Below are positions 54,147 to 57,303 of a stretch of 57,303 nt of DNA, piece by piece. The position numbers were made by a program, and so were the translations under genes. The notes under the pieces are model-generated. The model had not been told where the DNA came from. It saw only the letters and a list, made by a program, of their open reading frames with translations, and searched no databases. Numbering within the stretch: the stretch's first letter is position 1; each line of letters starts with the position of its first letter. Source of the DNA: an uncultured Azospirillum sp. (lineage in GTDB: Bacteria; Pseudomonadota; Alphaproteobacteria; Azospirillales; Azospirillaceae); NCBI RefSeq assembly GCF_946480385.1, contig NZ_CAMLJP010000025.1:1-57303 (forward strand). The letters run 5' to 3'.

Positions 54147-56450
54147 GTGGACGATCTCAGCCGCTTCAAGCAGACCTACTTCGACGAAAGCGCCGAATTG
54201 CTGGCCGTCGCCGAGGCCGGGCTGCTGCGCCTCGCCCCCGGCGAGGTCGACATGGACGAGGTGAACGCGATCTTCCGCGCCGTCCATTCGATCAAGGGCG
54301 GCGGCGGCGCCTTCGGATTCAACGACCTCGTCGCCTTCGCCCATGAATTCGAAACGGTGATGGACGGCGTGCGCAACGCCGAGATCCCCGTCACCACCGA
54401 GCTGGTCGACACGCTGATCCGCGCCAACGACCTGCTGGCGCGCCTGCTGTCCCATGCCTCCGACGAGACGGAGGCGCCGGCCGGCACCACCGACGACACC
54501 GTCGCCGCGCTCCGCCGCTTCCTGGGCAAGGCCGAAGCGCCGGCCGAAGCGCCGGCGGAGAAGGGGCCCGCAGCGCCTCCGCCCGCCACGGCCTACCCCG
54601 ACGACGAGGATGACGAGGCCGGCATCTTCGGCGACGCCCTGGCCGCCATCCAGGCCGCCCGCGACGATCACCCGGCCTCCACGCCCTCCGGCCCGGTCCC
54701 CGAAGGCAAGGTGCGCTGGACCATCGTCTTCCGCCCGAAGGCCGAACTGCTGCTGTCGGGCAACGAACCGACCTACATGCTGCGCGCCCTGCGCCGGCTG
54801 GGCGAGGCGGAGGTGGTCTGCCATCTGGACCAGCTGCCGTCGCTGCGCGACCTCGACGCCGAACTGCTGCACCTGTCCTGGACGGTGACGCTGCTGGCCG
54901 ACCCGCAGGTCGACCGCGCCCAGATCGACGACGTGTTCGAATTCGTCGCCGACGACTGCGACATCCGCATCAGCGCCGAAGCCCCGCCGCCCGCGATCAT
55001 CGCCCCGGTGGAACCGGCTCCGGTTCCCCAGGCGGTTTCGGTCCCGGCCGCCGCCACCCTGCCGGAACCTGCCGTCCCCCCATCCCCGCCGACCACCCCG
55101 GCCGCCACCACCTCGGGCTCGGCGAAGCCCGGCGAAAGCGCCAAGCGGGCAAATGGCGGCACCGGCGGCGGCGACCATACCGGGCCGACCACCCACACCA
55201 TCCGCGTCGATCTCGACAAGATCGACCGGCTGGTCAACATGGTCGGCGAGATGGTCATCACCCAGGCGATGATCGCGGAGCATCTGCGCGACCTGCCGCC
55301 GGGCCAGTTCCAGGAACTGCTGGAAGGTCTGGAAGGCCTCGCCCAGCACACCCGCGAGCTGCGCGAAAGCGTGATGTCGATCCGCGCCCAGCCTGTCTCC
55401 AGCGTCTTCTCGCGCATGCCGCGGCTGGTGCGCGAATGCGCCGCCATGACCGGCAAGGAGGTGATGCTGGTCACCTCGGGCGAGACGACGGAGGTCGACA
55501 AGACGGTGGTGGAGAACCTCGTCGATCCGCTGACCCACATGATCCGCAACTCCATCGACCATGGGCTTGAAGGCCCGGAGGAGCGGGAGCGCGTCGGCAA
55601 GCCGCGCGCCGGCACCGTGCATCTGTCGGCCGCCCACCGGTCCGGCCGCATCGTGATCGAGGTGACCGACGACGGCCGCGGCATCAACCGCGCCAAGGTG
55701 CTGTCCAAGGCGATCGAGAAAGGGCTGGTCCAGCCGGGAGCCACCCTGTCGGACGAGGAGATCGACAACCTGATCTTCCTGCCCGGCTTCTCCACCGCCG
55801 ATCAGGTGTCCAACCTGTCCGGCCGCGGCGTCGGCATGGACGTGGTGCGGCGGAACATCTCCAGCCTGGGCGGGCGTATCGGCGTCTATTCGACGCCGGG
55901 CGAGGGCTCGCGCTTCGTCCTGTCGCTGCCGCTGACGCTGGCGGTGCTGGACGGCATGGTGATCTCGGTCGGGGAGGAACGCTTCGTCCTGCCGCTGACC
56001 AACATCGTGGAAAGCCTGCGGCCGAAGCCCGCCGACCTGCATGGGCTGGTCAACAAGTGCGACGTCATGATGGCGCGCGGCGAATATGTGCGGCTGGTCC
56101 ACCTGCATCGGCTGTTCGGCATCCCCAAGGCCATCGACGACGCCACCAAGGGACTTGTCGTGCTGGTGGAGACGGAGGACGGCTCCCGCCTCGGACTGGT
56201 GGTGGACGAGGTGCTGGGCCAGCAGCAGGTCGTCATCAAGAGCCTGGAGGCCAACTTCCGCCGGCTGGACGGCGTCGCCGCCGCGACCATCCTGGGCGAC
56301 GGCCGGGTCGCCCTGATCCTGGACGTGGCCGGCCTGCGCGAAATGAGCCGCCACAACACTTCCGGCAGCGATGCCGGCAGCCCTTCCGGTTCCCCGTCCC
56401 TGCCCGCCCCGGCGGACAGGTCCGGTCAGCGTCAACGCCAAACGGTTTGA
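54147..56450 (+). CDS. cheA: Chemotaxis histidine kinase
   Basis: This 767-residue cytoplasmic kinase has an HPt domain (1-105) with phospho-His47 in RAVHSIKGGGG. A Pro/Ala linker (about 120-190) leads to a P2-like domain (190-290) with KVRWTIVFRPKAELL, a second Pro/Ala linker, the dimerisation domain from about 350 (VDLDKIDRLVNMVGEMVITQAMI), the ATPase domain (NSIDHGLE as N box, DDGRGIN as G1, RGVGMDVVR as G2) and a CheW-like regulatory domain to about 745. GTG start with GGGAGAGGG upstream. Confidence 0.97.
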   Translation: MDDLSRFKQTYFDESAELLAVAEAGLLRLAPGEVDMDEVNAIFRAVHSIKGGGGAFGFNDLVAFAHEFETVMDGVRNAEIPVTTELVDTLIRANDLLARLLSHASDETEAPAGTTDDTVAALRRFLGKAEAPAEAPAEKGPAAPPPATAYPDDEDDEAGIFGDALAAIQAARDDHPASTPSGPVPEGKVRWTIVFRPKAELLLSGNEPTYMLRALRRLGEAEVVCHLDQLPSLRDLDAELLHLSWTVTLLADPQVDRAQIDDVFEFVADDCDIRISAEAPPPAIIAPVEPAPVPQAVSVPAAATLPEPAVPPSPPTTPAATTSGSAKPGESAKRANGGTGGGDHTGPTTHTIRVDLDKIDRLVNMVGEMVITQAMIAEHLRDLPPGQFQELLEGLEGLAQHTRELRESVMSIRAQPVSSVFSRMPRLVRECAAMTGKEVMLVTSGETTEVDKTVVENLVDPLTHMIRNSIDHGLEGPEERERVGKPRAGTVHLSAAHRSGRIVIEVTDDGRGINRAKVLSKAIEKGLVQPGATLSDEEIDNLIFLPGFSTADQVSNLSGRGVGMDVVRRNISSLGGRIGVYSTPGEGSRFVLSLPLTLAVLDGMVISVGEERFVLPLTNIVESLRPKPADLHGLVNKCDVMMARGEYVRLVHLHRLFGIPKAIDDATKGLVVLVETEDGSRLGLVVDEVLGQQQVVIKSLEANFRRLDGVAAATILGDGRVALILDVAGLREMSRHNTSGSDAGSPSGSPSLPAPADRSGQRQRQTV

Positions 56451-56459
56451 GGCCCAGCG

Positions 56460-57002
56460 ATGAGCAGTTCCACCGCAATCGCCCCCGTCAGCTCCCGCAC
56501 CGACCTCCAGTCCGCCGGCGCCGCGAACGGGATCGAGGAGCAATACGTCACCTTCACGGTCGGCAGCGAGGAATATGGCGTCAACATCCTGGCCGTGCGT
56601 GAAATCCGCGGCTGGACGCCGGAAAGCCGCCTGCCGAACCTGCCCGACTATGTCCGCGGCGTCATCAACCTGCGCGGCATCATCATCCCGATCTTCGACC
56701 TGCGCGCCCGGTTCGGCGGCGGCCTTACCCAGGTGACGAAGCGCCATGTCGTGGTGGTGATGCAGGTGGGCGAGCGCACGCGCGGCATCCTGGTCGACGC
56801 GATTTCCGACATCCTGGCCATCGGCCATGACGCGATCAAGCCGCCGCCCGACGTCGACAGCGGGCTGATCGACGCCGAATATCTCAGCGGCCTCTACACC
56901 GCCGAGAACCGCATGGTGACCCTGCTGAACGTCGGCAAGCTGTTCGCGGGCGAGCATGTCGACCAGGACGCCATCCCCCGCGCCGCCCTGGAATCGACCT
57001 GA
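56460..57002 (+). CDS. cheW: CheW adaptor
   Basis: This 180-residue coupling protein links the receptor tip to CheA. It is one CheW domain: QYVTFTVGSEEYGVNILAVREIRG, LPDYVRGVINLRGIIIPIFDLRARFG and the late VTLLNVGKLF. The first 25 residues are an unstructured tail. It starts 9 bases after the cheA stop and is followed by an mcp gene. Confidence 0.96.
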   Translation: MSSSTAIAPVSSRTDLQSAGAANGIEEQYVTFTVGSEEYGVNILAVREIRGWTPESRLPNLPDYVRGVINLRGIIIPIFDLRARFGGGLTQVTKRHVVVVMQVGERTRGILVDAISDILAIGHDAIKPPPDVDSGLIDAEYLSGLYTAENRMVTLLNVGKLFAGEHVDQDAIPRAALEST

Positions 57003-57069
57003 CCGCGGCAGGCGGCCGAGCCCCCGGGACACAACGACAAGAAGCCTTGAAAAAGAGGGAACGTCACCG

Positions 57070-57303
57070 ATGGCCACCGACGGTACCAACGCCGAAGCCG
57101 GCACCTTCCTCAGCAACATGCGCATCGGCAAACGGCTGTGGCTGGCCTTCGGCCTGCTGCTTGTTCTGATCGCCGCCCAGTCCGGCACCGGCATCTTCGG
57201 GCTGGACGGGCTGAACCGCCGCATCGACGGCATCATCGCGTCGGGCGACCTCGCCGTCTTCGCCAAGGATCTGGAAACCCGTCTGGCCGCCGAGCGGCTG
57301 CAG
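57070..57303 (+). CDS. Methyl-accepting chemotaxis protein (partial, N-terminus)
   Basis: The first 78 codons of a receptor: a short cytoplasmic tail, RIGKRLWLAFGLLLVLIAAQSGTGIF as TM1 (residues about 17-42), and the beginning of a periplasmic helical domain (LNRRIDGIIASG). GAGGGA precedes ATG 57070. Gene order (che operon, same strand) supports the call. The rest lies outside the window. Confidence 0.88.
   Translation, partial: MATDGTNAEAGTFLSNMRIGKRLWLAFGLLLVLIAAQSGTGIFGLDGLNRRIDGIIASGDLAVFAKDLETRLAAERLQ

Noticed and set aside
53304..57266. A 1320-codon open frame on the minus strand opposite the chemotaxis genes.
   Set aside because: It is the mirror of high-GC third-position codon bias in cheY-cheA-cheW. 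The protein has no recognisable domain and the plus-strand genes are certain.

Overview
The window reads as a chromosomal segment of a high-GC (roughly two-thirds G+C) alphaproteobacterium, most likely a Rhodospirillales member close to Azospirillum. The evidence is the gene content: RcdA (DUF1465), a full polyhydroxybutyrate locus (phaA, phaB, phaR and PhaC/PhaE-like genes), an alphaproteobacterial ybbN-LON-Trm112-DUF971 cluster, the rplU-rpmA-obgE-proB neighbourhood, and a STAS-cheY-cheA-cheW-mcp chemotaxis operon. The genus is inferred from gene order and protein style, not from a database search. Most of the window is ordinary, densely packed core chromosome. No prophage, insertion sequence or CRISPR array was seen.

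Layout. 1-2.1 kb: gltX and cysS on the minus strand. 2.2-7.6 kb: ElbB, a proteasome-beta-like Ntn hydrolase, a small membrane protein, a NadE-like protein that has lost its catalytic residues, an unknown protein behind an AT-rich palindrome, and a SnoaL-like protein. 7.6-11.9 kb: a serine beta-lactamase-fold hydrolase and a coupled GT2/GT39-like glycosyltransferase pair. 12.2-15.1 kb: an orphan chemoreceptor and an EpmC-like HExxH protein. 15.2-18.6 kb: tRNA-Gly, a ProXp-ala-like deacylase and the ybbN cluster. 18.6-20.9 kb: ubiD and a ParDE toxin-antitoxin pair. 21-25.8 kb: the PHB locus. 26-31.7 kb: a GspS-like ATP-grasp ligase, tRNA-Ala and tRNA-Leu, a methyltransferase, MepA and an orphan gene. 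31.7-35.7 kb: ABC-2 permease, ABCB-type exporter, rpmE and rcdA. 35.8-36.5 kb: an hsp20 gene under a putative RpoH promoter and a ROSE-like RNA thermometer. 38.2-42.4 kb: tRNA-Ser, then rplU-rpmA-obgE-proB and a HAD phosphatase. 42.4-51.8 kb: a minus-strand run from proA to a HExxH protein (proA, nadD, rsfS, rlmH, gpmI, envC, ctpA, divergent polysaccharide deacetylase). 52-53.2 kb: a TauE-like exporter and rppH. 53.4 kb to the end: the chemotaxis operon, cut off inside its mcp.

How the genes work together. phaA and phaB make the (R)-3-hydroxybutyryl-CoA that PHB synthases polymerise, and the divergent phaR is the expected repressor. envC, ctpA and the divergent polysaccharide deacetylase form a cell-envelope and cell-division block. 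proB and proA share the proline pathway but lie on opposite strands, as if the 42.4-51.8 kb block had been inverted. STAS, CheY, CheA, CheW and MCP make one signalling pathway.

The observations most worth a second look are the catalytically stripped NadE homologue, the out-of-frame overlap between the PhaE-like and PhaC-like genes, the ROSE-like thermometer, the stand-alone proteasome-like protein with Thr1/Asp17/Lys33, the EpmC-like protein, the palindromic element apparently translated into EnvC, and the inverted proA block.
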